A stretch of DNA of 64,000 bases, from the NCBI GenBank assembly GCA_031552825.1, contig JAVBMD010000002.1, positions 1-64,000 of the forward strand, written 5' to 3'. The notes under the pieces were generated by a model, which had not been told where the DNA came from, searched no databases, and saw only the letters and a program-made list of their open reading frames with translations. This stretch comes from WQXF01 sp031552825. GTDB taxonomy: Bacteria > Bacillota > Clostridia > Christensenellales > Aristaeellaceae. Position 1 is the stretch's first letter, and each line of letters begins with the position of its first letter. This document shows, one piece after another, positions 23,756 through 30,826 of this stretch. Made by a program: the position numbers and the translations under genes.

Positions 23756-23806
23756 GGTAATACATTACCTTTACTGGTATTATATTACCTTTTTGGCGTT
23801 TGTCAA
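23756..23806 (-). promoter_or_regulatory. MarR-flavodoxin promoter with paired operator
   Basis: On the minus strand TTGACA (plus 23801-23806) and TATAAT (plus 23779-23784) are 16 bp apart. Two 14-bp near-palindromes read GGTATTATATTACC (23776-23789, over the -10) and GGTAATACATTACC (23756-23769). Their centres are 20 bp apart, two helical turns, the layout of a pair of MarR dimers on one face of the DNA. Confidence 0.8.
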
Positions 23807-23807
23807 G

Positions 23808-23835
23808 AAAAAAATCCCCGCAGCAATGCGCGGGG
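23808..23835 (-). terminator. Intrinsic terminator of the His/Cys-rich gene
   Basis: On the minus strand a CCCCGC / GCGGGG stem with an 8-nt loop is followed by ATTTTTTTC. It starts about 10 nt after the stop codon at 23845. Confidence 0.85.
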
Positions 23836-23844
23836 AAAACCGAT

Positions 23845-24315
23845 TCATTTTAGCAACCGATCCACCATTTCTTCTCCGGCATCGGTCAGCGCCATGCTGC
23901 CCAATTCCAGCTTGGGCGTATCGAAGGCAGGATCCGGGCGCTGGGCAGCTTCCTGCACCGTCTTTACAAAATATGCGTACAGCGCGGAGGTTTTGTATTC
24001 CTCGTAAGGATAGCCCCGCAGCGGGATATCATAATCCAGCGTAATCAAACCCATTTCTTCCAGCATGGACAACTCGCCGCCGAGCTGCTTTACCTGCGTC
24101 ATTGCATCTTCGGGCGCGCTGAGATACACCGGCGCCAGCGCCACCGCGTACCGGGCTTCGTCGTCCTCCTTCGCAAAAGCGAAGCAGGCCACCGGCAGGC
24201 ATTGCCGCTGGCGAAGCGCCAGCAGAATATCCGCCTGCACAGGGGAAATTTCCTCCGGCACCTCCACCGGCGCGTGCGCATGACCGCACCCGCAATGCTC
24301 ATCATGTTGATGCAT
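23845..24315 (-). CDS. Hypothetical protein with His/Cys-rich N-terminus, 156 aa
   Basis: The N-terminus MHQHDEHCGCGHAHAP offers five His and two Cys in 14 residues, a likely metal-binding tail. The rest is a soluble alpha/beta protein (SPVQADILLALRQRQCLPVACFAFAK, then MLEEMGLITLDYDIPLRGYPYEEYKTSALYAYF) with a helical C-terminus LGSMALTDAGEEMVDRLLK that looks like a winged-helix tail. I do not know the family. It has its own terminator and a TATAAT on the minus strand (plus 24379-24384), so it is probably monocistronic. A metal-sensing or metal-buffering role is possible but not shown. Confidence 0.75.
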   Translation of the reverse strand: MHQHDEHCGCGHAHAPVEVPEEISPVQADILLALRQRQCLPVACFAFAKEDDEARYAVALAPVYLSAPEDAMTQVKQLGGELSMLEEMGLITLDYDIPLRGYPYEEYKTSALYAYFVKTVQEAAQRPDPAFDTPKLELGSMALTDAGEEMVDRLLK

Positions 24316-24412
24316 CGTATATACCGCCTTTATCCCGCACGAGATCGCGCAGGCGTTTCTATATTTTCAGTCGTTTGTATTATACCGAGGTTTTTGCTTT
24401 GCCCCGCCTGAC

Positions 24413-25150
24413 TTATCGCAGCGAGTTTTCGTCCAACACCCAACCGCTGCCCTCGGGCTTGAGCACCAGTTCGGCGCTGCCCAATACCTTGGCATCGTCA
24501 TAGGGATCCAGCAGATCCAACCCGATGCGCCAAAGCGCGCCCGGCTCCGCGCCGGACACCGGCTGATCCGACCAATAGGTCGGGCGCCCGTCATTGACGC
24601 AGAAATTTCCGACCTCGGTTACCTTGCCGCCCAGCGCATCCCATACCGCAAATCCCCCCTGCTCACAGTGCCAGCGAAGGCGGCAGGCTACCGGCATCCC
24701 TTGATTGTCGGTCACACTGGCCTCCAGCAGCAGGCCGGGCTGCGCGGAATCCAGCGGCGAGTAGGCGCGCATGGTGCTGATGTGCAGCGTGCCGATGTTC
24801 ATTTCTTTTTCCAGCCGAAGCATCGCGTCCTGCGGGCGCGCCTCGTCGAGCAGATTGGGCGTGAACATGGCGGCGATCATGCCATACCCGCCATTTTGGT
24901 AATAATCGCCCATCTGGTACAGCAGCCAATCCTCGCGATCCTCCGGCGCGAGCAGGCCGCGCTCCACGATCACGTCGGCTAGCTTCTGCAAAAAAGCATC
25001 GTAGGCCGGTTCCAGCGTGCGCAAATCCTCGGCGCTCAGCAGCACGCCCCCCTCCGAGGCGGCGCTCGCCACGCCGATCCAGATGCACAGGCACAAAAGA
25101 CACGCCACGGCAGCACGTGCCACTTTATAGAAAACGCTTTGTTGATTCAT
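24413..25150 (-). CDS. Exported protein of unknown function, 245 aa
   Basis: A signal peptide covers about 1-31 (MNQQSVFYKVARAAVACLLC, cut after ASA). The mature part is soluble: EDLRTLEPAYDAFLQKLADVI, LYQMGDYYQNGGYGMIAAMF, then a beta-rich region with LLLEASVTDNQGMPVACRLRW. No catalytic motif is evident. The ATG at 25150 is chosen over 25168 because AAAGAGGGATACA precedes it. It lies 33 nt downstream of the phosphodiester glycosidase-like gene and is probably in its operon, so both may act on the cell surface. Confidence 0.7.
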   Translation of the reverse strand: MNQQSVFYKVARAAVACLLCLCIWIGVASAASEGGVLLSAEDLRTLEPAYDAFLQKLADVIVERGLLAPEDREDWLLYQMGDYYQNGGYGMIAAMFTPNLLDEARPQDAMLRLEKEMNIGTLHISTMRAYSPLDSAQPGLLLEASVTDNQGMPVACRLRWHCEQGGFAVWDALGGKVTEVGNFCVNDGRPTYWSDQPVSGAEPGALWRIGLDLLDPYDDAKVLGSAELVLKPEGSGWVLDENSLR

Positions 25151-25183
25151 TGTATCCCTCTTTTTCACGAAAACTGCCGACGC

Positions 25184-26392
25184 CTACTCCCTAAACATTA
25201 CGATATCCGACACGCGGCGCTCATCGCCGGAGGAGGGATGATTGATGACTTGGCCGTTGAAGTACATCGCGGTGGAGCCGCCGCCATCCAGATTGAAGGC
25301 AATGGTTGCGCCATGCTGAAGGAAAAGCTCCTGCAGCTTGGGCAGCGACGCCCCCTCGGAATAGCCCGGCGTGCGCCCATCCGCCACGATAACGATGTAG
25401 TGCAGCGGGCCAACCTGCCCGATGGCGGTACGCGGCTCCTGCTGATCCTCGCGCGTACTGATAAAGAAATTCTTCGGCAGATCGCAGGCCTCTCCGTCCT
25501 TGACGAGCACGGGGCCGAATTCGAAGGTATGCAGCACGTTTTCCTTGGCCAACTGATTTGCGACCACGCCCTGCTTCTCACGCCGGTCGGTCAGCACCGA
25601 CATGTCCCCGTTTTGATCGACGATCAGCAAGTGCCGCTTGCTGTTCTGCTTGCGATAGGTCTCTCCGTTGCGGATGATGATGCCCTCGTTATGAAAGCCG
25701 CAAAAATCGCCGTTAACGGCCAACACCGCTTCGTTTCGCCTCGCGATATCGCTGGCTGACTCGCGCGCGCCCTTAAAGGTATCGTAGGAAAACGCCGAGG
25801 CAAGCTGCGCCGGATCCTTCACAACGATATCGGCGACGAAGTAGACCAGGTCTTCCTCGGCATATTGCTCGATGCTGATGGTCAGCGTATCGGTCTCGTG
25901 CACCAGCGAACCCGGCGGATAGTTGGGGTATCGATCCTGCGCGGGCGCTTCGGTGGGCGCGGCGGTGGATGATGCCGCGATGGCTGACGCCGGGTCGGTA
26001 GGCCCCACCTCCACGCCGGTATTGGGTATGATCGCAAGCTGTTCGCTGGGTTCCGGCGTATCGCCCGGCAGCGCGTGCACCGTCATATCGTTGTGCGCCT
26101 CCACCCAGCCCGCGAATCGTTCCTGCGCCGTAGGCAGCGGCTGCAGTTGCGCGCTGGCGGTAACCAGCAGCAGAACGAAAGCCATCTCTGCAACCAACGC
26201 CAGCATCGATACGTTGTGCAGCAAGCGTTCCAGCGGCGTGCGCTTGCGGTGCGACGCCAGCTTCATCCGCTGCGCGCGGATCTGCGGCGGGCGCGCCGTT
26301 GGGGAAGCCCCGGCACGCGGCGACCCTGCCGCAGGCGGCCGTGCGCCCCCTGACGCATATTGGCGGCGAGTAGATCGCTCCATTTCAGGCAA
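25184..26392 (-). CDS. Phosphodiester glycosidase (NAGPA) domain protein
   Basis: A 402-residue exported protein. A basic Pro/Arg-rich N-terminus (1-52) precedes a transmembrane anchor (about 60-83, LLHNVSMLALVAEMAFVLLLV). A Ser/Thr/Pro-rich linker follows. The NAGPA domain occupies about 170-402, with EAVLAVNGDFCGFHNEGIIIRNGE, PRTAIGQVGPLHYIVIVADGRTPGYSEGASLPKLQELFLQHGATIAFNLDGGGSTAMYFNG, the last being the hallmark DGGGS segment. Relatives cleave sugar-1-phosphodiester bonds and occur with exopolysaccharide or teichoic-acid genes. The start is a TTG with AAGGAG 8 nt upstream; an ATG three codons later is the alternative. Confidence 0.88.
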   Translation of the reverse strand: MPEMERSTRRQYASGGARPPAAGSPRAGASPTARPPQIRAQRMKLASHRKRTPLERLLHNVSMLALVAEMAFVLLLVTASAQLQPLPTAQERFAGWVEAHNDMTVHALPGDTPEPSEQLAIIPNTGVEVGPTDPASAIAASSTAAPTEAPAQDRYPNYPPGSLVHETDTLTISIEQYAEEDLVYFVADIVVKDPAQLASAFSYDTFKGARESASDIARRNEAVLAVNGDFCGFHNEGIIIRNGETYRKQNSKRHLLIVDQNGDMSVLTDRREKQGVVANQLAKENVLHTFEFGPVLVKDGEACDLPKNFFISTREDQQEPRTAIGQVGPLHYIVIVADGRTPGYSEGASLPKLQELFLQHGATIAFNLDGGGSTAMYFNGQVINHPSSGDERRVSDIVMFRE

Positions 26393-26439
26393 ATCGAGCT
26401 CTCCTTTTTCTCTTTGAATCGTAGACTACAAGCCTTTTT

Positions 26440-26468
26440 ATCTTACCCCTAGCGCTAGGGCTTGTCAA
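26440..26468 (-). promoter_or_regulatory. Promoter with a perfect 14-bp palindrome in its spacer
   Basis: On the minus strand TTGACA (plus 26463-26468) and TAAGAT (plus 26440-26445) are 17 bp apart. The palindrome CCCTAGCGCTAGGG (26447-26460) fills the spacer, an ideal place for a repressor. It drives the NAGPA-domain gene and the exported protein after it. Confidence 0.7.
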
Positions 26469-26510
26469 CTTTCTTTGCCCGGTGAAAAACGATGGCGCGC
26501 GGCGCAAAGA

Positions 26511-26539
26511 TTGACAGCCGCGCTCCCCTCCTGTATAAT
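26511..26539 (+). promoter_or_regulatory. Consensus promoter of the nickel/cobalt transport and lar operon
   Basis: TTGACA (26511-26516) and TATAAT (26534-26539) are both perfect and separated by 17 bp. Transcription should start near 26546, giving a leader of about 143 nt before cbiM. A consensus promoter followed by a structured leader suggests control after initiation. Confidence 0.85.
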
Positions 26540-26545
26540 CCTTCC

Positions 26546-26688
26546 GGGGTCATGAAGGCCTCCGCCCGGCGCAAAGCGCCGCTTTACCCCTGACACTTTG
26601 TTTGAGATAGCGCAGCCATGAAGGTTGTATCGCCGCACAGCGGCGGCAGCGGCATGGCTGCATTCTTTTCGTAAAGGGGGATTTTCGT
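26546..26688 (+). promoter_or_regulatory. Structured 5' leader of cbiM, candidate metal- or cofactor-responsive element
   Basis: The first half holds a GGGG (26546) that can pair with CCCC near 26597, enclosing a perfect GGCGC-AAA-GCGCC hairpin. The second half contains a perfect 9-bp stem GCAGCCATG / CATGGCTGC (about 26613-26660) around an inner CGCCGC-ACA-GCGGCG hairpin, followed by ATTCTTTT, which looks like a terminator. An alternative pairing of GATA-AGCC with GGTT-TATC would break it. CATGAAGG occurs once in each half. No B12-box (GCCACTG) is seen, so a cobalamin riboswitch is unlikely. A NiCo-type riboswitch is one option, which I could not confirm. Confidence 0.5.
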
Positions 26689-27711
26689 ATGCATATGGCA
26701 GACGCACTACTTTCCCCGGCGGTCGGGGGCGCGATGTGGGCGGTTAGCGGTTGCGCGATGGCTTACGCGGCGCGCGCCGCGCATCGCGAGGAGGAATTGG
26801 AAGCTTCCTCCAAGGCGCCGCTGATGGGCGTGATGGGCGCCTTCGTATTTGCGGCGCAGATGATTAATTTTTCCATCCCCGGCACCGGCTCCAGCGGACA
26901 CATCGCCGGCGCGCTGTTGCTGGCGGCCACGCTGGGCGCACCGGCGGCGCTGCTGACGATGGCGGTCATCTTGTCGATCCAAGCGCTGTTTTTCGCCGAC
27001 GGCGGGCTGCTGGCGCTGGGCGCAAATATCTTCAACATGGGCTTTGTCAGCTGCTTCATCGCCTATCCGCTGATTTTCCGGCCGATGCTGCGGCGCGGGG
27101 CCACGCCAGGGCGCGTCATCGCCGCTTCCCTGCTGACCAGCGTGGTCGGGCTACAATTGGGCGCGTTTTGCGTAGCGCTGCAAACGCTGCTTTCCGGCAA
27201 AACCATGCTGCCCTTCGTTCCCTTCCTGCTGCTGATGCAACCGATTCATCTGGCGATCGGCCTGTGCGAAGGCGCGATCACGGCGGCGCTGCTTGTATTC
27301 CTGCACAACGCCGCGCCGGAGGCGGTGCGCCGCGTTTGGGGCGAAAGCGCGCGGCAGGGCGCAAAATTCCCGGCCAGAGCACTGGCTCTGCTGGCGGTGA
27401 TGGCGCTGCTGTGCGGCGGCGCGCTATCGTGGTTCGCCTCCTCGCACCCCGACGGGCTAGAGTGGTCGATCCAAGGCGTTGCAGGCGAGGAGCCCCAAGT
27501 TTCCGGCGGCCTCCACGACGCGCTGGGAAGCCTGCAGGAGCGCACCGCATTCCTGCCGGACTACAGCCTGCCCGCCGCCGTGGAACCCGCTCCCACCGCC
27601 ACCAGTCTGGCAGGCGTCGTGGGCGCGGCGATTACGGCGCTGCTGGTGGCACTGATCGGCGCGGTGATGTACCTGCCGAAGAAAAAACGAGAGCGTAGGC
27701 GAAGCACTTGA
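26689..27711 (+). CDS. cbiM: Nickel/cobalt ECF importer substrate-binding membrane protein CbiM/NikM with fused CbiN-like part
   Basis: A 340-residue protein. It begins MHMADALLSPAVGG; the N-terminal Met-His is the metal-binding end of CbiM/NikM. Residues 1-215 form the CbiM membrane domain (FSIPGTGSSGHIAGALLLAATLG, LGANIFNMGFVSCFIAYPLIF). From about 240 a CbiN/PDGLE-like segment follows (ASSHPDGLEWSIQGVAGEE) with a final membrane helix and KKKRERRR tail. It imports Ni2+ or Co2+ with CbiQ and CbiO. The fusion replaces a separate cbiN. Co-transcription with larEBC points to nickel. RBS AAAGGGGGA. Confidence 0.93.
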   Translation: MHMADALLSPAVGGAMWAVSGCAMAYAARAAHREEELEASSKAPLMGVMGAFVFAAQMINFSIPGTGSSGHIAGALLLAATLGAPAALLTMAVILSIQALFFADGGLLALGANIFNMGFVSCFIAYPLIFRPMLRRGATPGRVIAASLLTSVVGLQLGAFCVALQTLLSGKTMLPFVPFLLLMQPIHLAIGLCEGAITAALLVFLHNAAPEAVRRVWGESARQGAKFPARALALLAVMALLCGGALSWFASSHPDGLEWSIQGVAGEEPQVSGGLHDALGSLQERTAFLPDYSLPAAVEPAPTATSLAGVVGAAITALLVALIGAVMYLPKKKRERRRST

Positions 27712-28517
27712 ATACAGGACGAAGCGCGCTGCTGCACATGCGCGCCTTGGAGGAGCAATCCGCCAAGGCGCTGCCCTTGTATGCGCGGCACCCGCTCTCG
27801 CACCTGCTGGTGACGCTATGCGCTATTCTGGCTACCGCTTCCTTTGGGCGCTACGCGGTGGCGGCGTTGCTGCCACTGCTGCTCTATCCGCTGTGTCTGC
27901 TCCGCTGGGGCGAGATTCCGCCGCGCCTTTTGCTGGCGCGGATATTGCCCGCGATGCCGCTGGTGCTGGGCGTGGGGCTGACCGCGCCGCTGCTGGATCG
28001 TGCCGCCGTGCCGCTGCTGCCCGGCGTTACGCTGGCCGCCGGATGGATTTCGCTGGCCTCGTTGCTGCTGCGCGGCTGCCTGTGCGTCGCCTACTCGTTG
28101 CTGTTAATCGCCATCGTCGGCATGCCGGGGCTCAGCGAAGCGTTGCTGGCGCTGCGCGTACCCCGCACGCTGGTGATGCAGCTGCTGCTCACCTTCCGCT
28201 ACCTGCAAACGCTGGCCGAGGAGGCCTCCCGCATCGCGCTGGCCTACCGGCTGCGCGCGCCGGGCAAGGGCGCGCCAACGCCGCGCGAATGGAGCATGCT
28301 GGCCGGGCAGTGGCTGTTGCGCACGTTGCGCCGCGCCGAGCGCGTCGATGCCGCGATGCGCTGCCGGGGCTTTACCGGGGCTTGGCCGCCTGCAAAAATC
28401 CACCGCTGGCGAGCTGCCGACACGCTGTATACGCTGGGCTGGTGCGGTTTTTTCCTGTTGGTGCGATTGCTCAATCTGTCCGAGCTGATCGGCGCATGGG
28501 CGTTGCGAATGTTCTAA
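27708..28517 (+). CDS. cbiQ: ECF transporter T component CbiQ
   Basis: A 269-residue membrane coupling subunit of the energy-coupling-factor importer. Hydrophobic segments fill the first 140 residues. The conserved cytoplasmic coupling region contains RVPRTLVMQLLLTFRYLQTLAEEASRIALAYRLRAPG and RRAERVDAAMRCRGFTG, with the Ala-Arg-Gly signatures that contact the ATPase. The start is a TTG at 27708 that overlaps the cbiM stop (TTGA), so translation is coupled. Confidence 0.92.
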   Translation: MNTGRSALLHMRALEEQSAKALPLYARHPLSHLLVTLCAILATASFGRYAVAALLPLLLYPLCLLRWGEIPPRLLLARILPAMPLVLGVGLTAPLLDRAAVPLLPGVTLAAGWISLASLLLRGCLCVAYSLLLIAIVGMPGLSEALLALRVPRTLVMQLLLTFRYLQTLAEEASRIALAYRLRAPGKGAPTPREWSMLAGQWLLRTLRRAERVDAAMRCRGFTGAWPPAKIHRWRAADTLYTLGWCGFFLLVRLLNLSELIGAWALRMF

Positions 28518-28533
28518 GGAGGGAATTCTGCCG

Positions 28534-29256
28534 ATGCTCGAGCTTGATTCGGTGAGTTTCACCTACCCCGACGGCCATGCGGCGCTGCGCGAAGTTTGCT
28601 TTACGTTGCGCGAGGGTGAGGCGGTCGGGCTGGTAGGCGCAAACGGCGCGGGCAAGTCCACGCTGCTGCATCTGTTGCCCGGCGTGCTATTGCCCACCGG
28701 CGGCGCGCTGCGCATCGACGGCGTCGCGCTCGCCAAGCGTACCGCGCCGCAAATCCGCCAGCGCGTTGGGCTGGTTTTTCAGGAAGCCGACGATCAGCTG
28801 TTCACCTCCACCGTGTACGACGACATCGCCTTCGGCCCGCGCAACGCCGGGCTTTCCCCCGAGCAGGTGGAAACAGCGGTGGCTGAGGCATTGGCCCGCA
28901 CCGGCATCGCGCACCTTGCGCAGCGCGCGCCCTATCGCCTTTCCGGCGGCGAAAAGCGGCTGGCTGCCATCGCGGCGGTGCTGGCGATGCAGCCGCACCT
29001 GCTGGCGATGGACGAGCCCTCGGCCTCACTGGATCCCCGTGCGCGCCGGAACCTGATCGCGCTGCTTTGCCGCCTGCCGCAGGCGCGGCTCATCGCCTCA
29101 CACGATCTGGATCTGGTGTGGGCGGTGTGTCCGCGCACCATCGTGCTGCACGAGGGACGGGTGGCCGCCGACGGCGCGACCCGCAAGCTGCTGCGCGACG
29201 AAGCGCTGCTTGCCGCCTGCGGGCTGGAACTGCCGCTGCGTTTCTCGAAAGATTAG
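28534..29256 (+). CDS. cbiO: ECF transporter ATPase CbiO
   Basis: A 240-residue ABC ATPase that powers CbiMQ. Walker A is GANGAGKST (35-43), the Q-loop lies in GLVFQEADDQLFTSTVYDDIAFGPRN, the signature is LSGGEKRLAAIAAVL, and Walker B is LLAMDEPSASLD. The D-loop and the switch His (LIASHDLDL) are intact, so the protein should be active. RBS AAGGAGGGAATTCTGCC. Twelve bases separate it from larE. Confidence 0.94.
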   Translation: MLELDSVSFTYPDGHAALREVCFTLREGEAVGLVGANGAGKSTLLHLLPGVLLPTGGALRIDGVALAKRTAPQIRQRVGLVFQEADDQLFTSTVYDDIAFGPRNAGLSPEQVETAVAEALARTGIAHLAQRAPYRLSGGEKRLAAIAAVLAMQPHLLAMDEPSASLDPRARRNLIALLCRLPQARLIASHDLDLVWAVCPRTIVLHEGRVAADGATRKLLRDEALLAACGLELPLRFSKD

Positions 29257-29267
29257 GAGGAAAAACC

Positions 29268-30050
29268 GTGGACAAGCTCGAAACGCTCAAAGAAATTCTC
29301 GCGAAAATCGATCGCCTGTGCGTGTGCTACTCTGGCGGGGTCGATTCAGCCTTTTTGCTGCGGGTGGCGCATGACGTATTGGGAGCGCGCGCCTTCGCGG
29401 TGATGGCCGACGCGGCGATGGTGCCGCGCGCCGAGCTGGCTGCCGCGCGCGCGCTGGCCGCCGAGATCGGCGCGGTGTGCCACGTGCTGCCGGTCGACGC
29501 GCTGGCGGTGCCGGAGCTGCGCCGCAACGACAAGCGCCGCTGCTACTACTGCAAGGCCAATATCTTTGGCCGCATTCGCGCGCAGGCGCAGCAACTGGGC
29601 GCCACCGCGCTGGCCGACGGCAAGAACGCGGACGACGCATTGGTGTACCGCCCCGGCGCGCAGGCCGCCGAGGAGCTTGGCGTGCTCAGCCCGCTACACG
29701 AAGCCGGGATGACAAAGGCTGATATCCGCGCCTACAGCAAGGCGCTGGGTCTACCGACGTGGGACAAGCCCGCAAACGCCTGCTTGGCGACGCGCCTGCC
29801 CTACGATACCGAGGTGACACCGGAACTGCTGGGCAGCGTCGAGCGCGCCGAGGAATGTCTGCACGCGGCAGGCTACCGCAACGTGCGGGTGCGCATACAC
29901 GAATCCGGCACGTTGGCGCGCGTCGAGGCTCCGGCGGAGGCGCTGCCCGCGCTGATCGCCAATTCGGCGCTGATCGCGGCCATCAAAGCGCAAGGCTTTC
30001 GCTACATAACCCTTGACGCCGAGGGCTTCCGCAGCGGAAGTATGGACTGA
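29268..30050 (+). CDS. larE: LarE, sulfur transferase of nickel-pincer cofactor synthesis
   Basis: A 260-residue PP-loop enzyme that adenylates and then thiolates the pyridinium dicarboxylate intermediate of the nickel-pincer nucleotide (NPN). The PP-loop is YSGGVDSA (21-28). Three Cys stand out: C92 and C95 in RRCYYCK, and C172 in NACLATR. C172 corresponds to the sacrificial Cys of Lactiplantibacillus LarE. The added CxxC matches the three-Cys LarE type that holds a [4Fe-4S] cluster and can recycle sulfur. GTG start at 29268 with TTAGGAGGAAAAACC. The next gene is larB. Confidence 0.94.
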   Translation: MDKLETLKEILAKIDRLCVCYSGGVDSAFLLRVAHDVLGARAFAVMADAAMVPRAELAAARALAAEIGAVCHVLPVDALAVPELRRNDKRRCYYCKANIFGRIRAQAQQLGATALADGKNADDALVYRPGAQAAEELGVLSPLHEAGMTKADIRAYSKALGLPTWDKPANACLATRLPYDTEVTPELLGSVERAEECLHAAGYRNVRVRIHESGTLARVEAPAEALPALIANSALIAAIKAQGFRYITLDAEGFRSGSMD

Positions 30051-30064
30051 AAGGAGGCACGCCC

Positions 30065-30826
30065 GTGGACATCAACGCCATCCTGCGCGCCGTGGCCGAA
30101 GGCGCGCTGACCGTGGAGGAGGCCGAGCGGCACATCCGCTACAAGCCGCTAGAGGATCTGGGCTTCGCGATGCTGGACTATCATCGCGAGCTGCGCACCG
30201 GCTGCCCGGAGGTGATTTACGGCGCGGGCAAGACCGCCGCGCAGGTCGAGGCCATCGTCGCGAACATGCGCGAAAACGGCGCGCGGCACATCCTCGTTAC
30301 CCGCGCCACGGCGGAGATGGCCGAGGCTGTGCGCGCGCACTATCCCCGCGCCACGCATCACCCGGTCGCCGGGCTGGTGATCGTGGACGAGCAGCCGTTC
30401 CCCAAGAATCGCGGCATCATTCTGGTGGCATCGGGCGGCACGTCGGACATGGCGGTGTGCGAGGAGGCGGCGCTGACCGCCGAGTATCTGGGCAACACCG
30501 TGCGACGCCTCTACGACGTCGGCGTGGCCGGGCTGCACCGCCTGCTCTCGCGCCTTGAGGACATCCAGGCCGCCAACGTAATCATCGTTGCGGCGGGCAT
30601 GGAGGGCGCGCTGGCCAGCGTCATCGGCGGGCTGACCGACAAGCCGGTGATCGCCGTGCCTACCAGCGTCGGCTACGGCGCGAATCTGGGCGGCATGGCG
30701 GCGCTGCTGTCGATGCTCAACTCCTGCGCCAGCGGCGTCGGCGTCGTCAACATCGACAACGGCTTCGGCGCGGGCTATCTGGCGCACAATATCAACAAGC
30801 TAAGCGGAAAGGCGGAAGACGCGTGA
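30065..30826 (+). CDS. larB: LarB, NaAD carboxylase/hydrolase of nickel-pincer cofactor synthesis
   Basis: A 253-residue enzyme that carboxylates the pyridinium ring of nicotinic acid adenine dinucleotide and cleaves off AMP, the first NPN step. The N-terminal part has VEEAERHIRYKPLEDLGFAMLDYHRELRTGCPEVIYGAGKT. The C-terminal half is PurE-like (IILVASGGTSDMAVCEEAALTAEYLGN, IIVAAGMEGALASVIGGL, VPTSVGYGANLGGMAALLSMLNSCASGVGVVNIDNGFGAG). GTG start with AAAGGAGGCACGCCC. It overlaps larC by 4 nt. Confidence 0.96.
   Translation: MDINAILRAVAEGALTVEEAERHIRYKPLEDLGFAMLDYHRELRTGCPEVIYGAGKTAAQVEAIVANMRENGARHILVTRATAEMAEAVRAHYPRATHHPVAGLVIVDEQPFPKNRGIILVASGGTSDMAVCEEAALTAEYLGNTVRRLYDVGVAGLHRLLSRLEDIQAANVIIVAAGMEGALASVIGGLTDKPVIAVPTSVGYGANLGGMAALLSMLNSCASGVGVVNIDNGFGAGYLAHNINKLSGKAEDA

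Noticed and set aside
26546..26688. Cobalamin riboswitch upstream of cbiM
   Set aside because: A B12-box (GCCACTG) and the usual conserved core could not be found, and the leader is too short for a full cobalamin aptamer plus platform.
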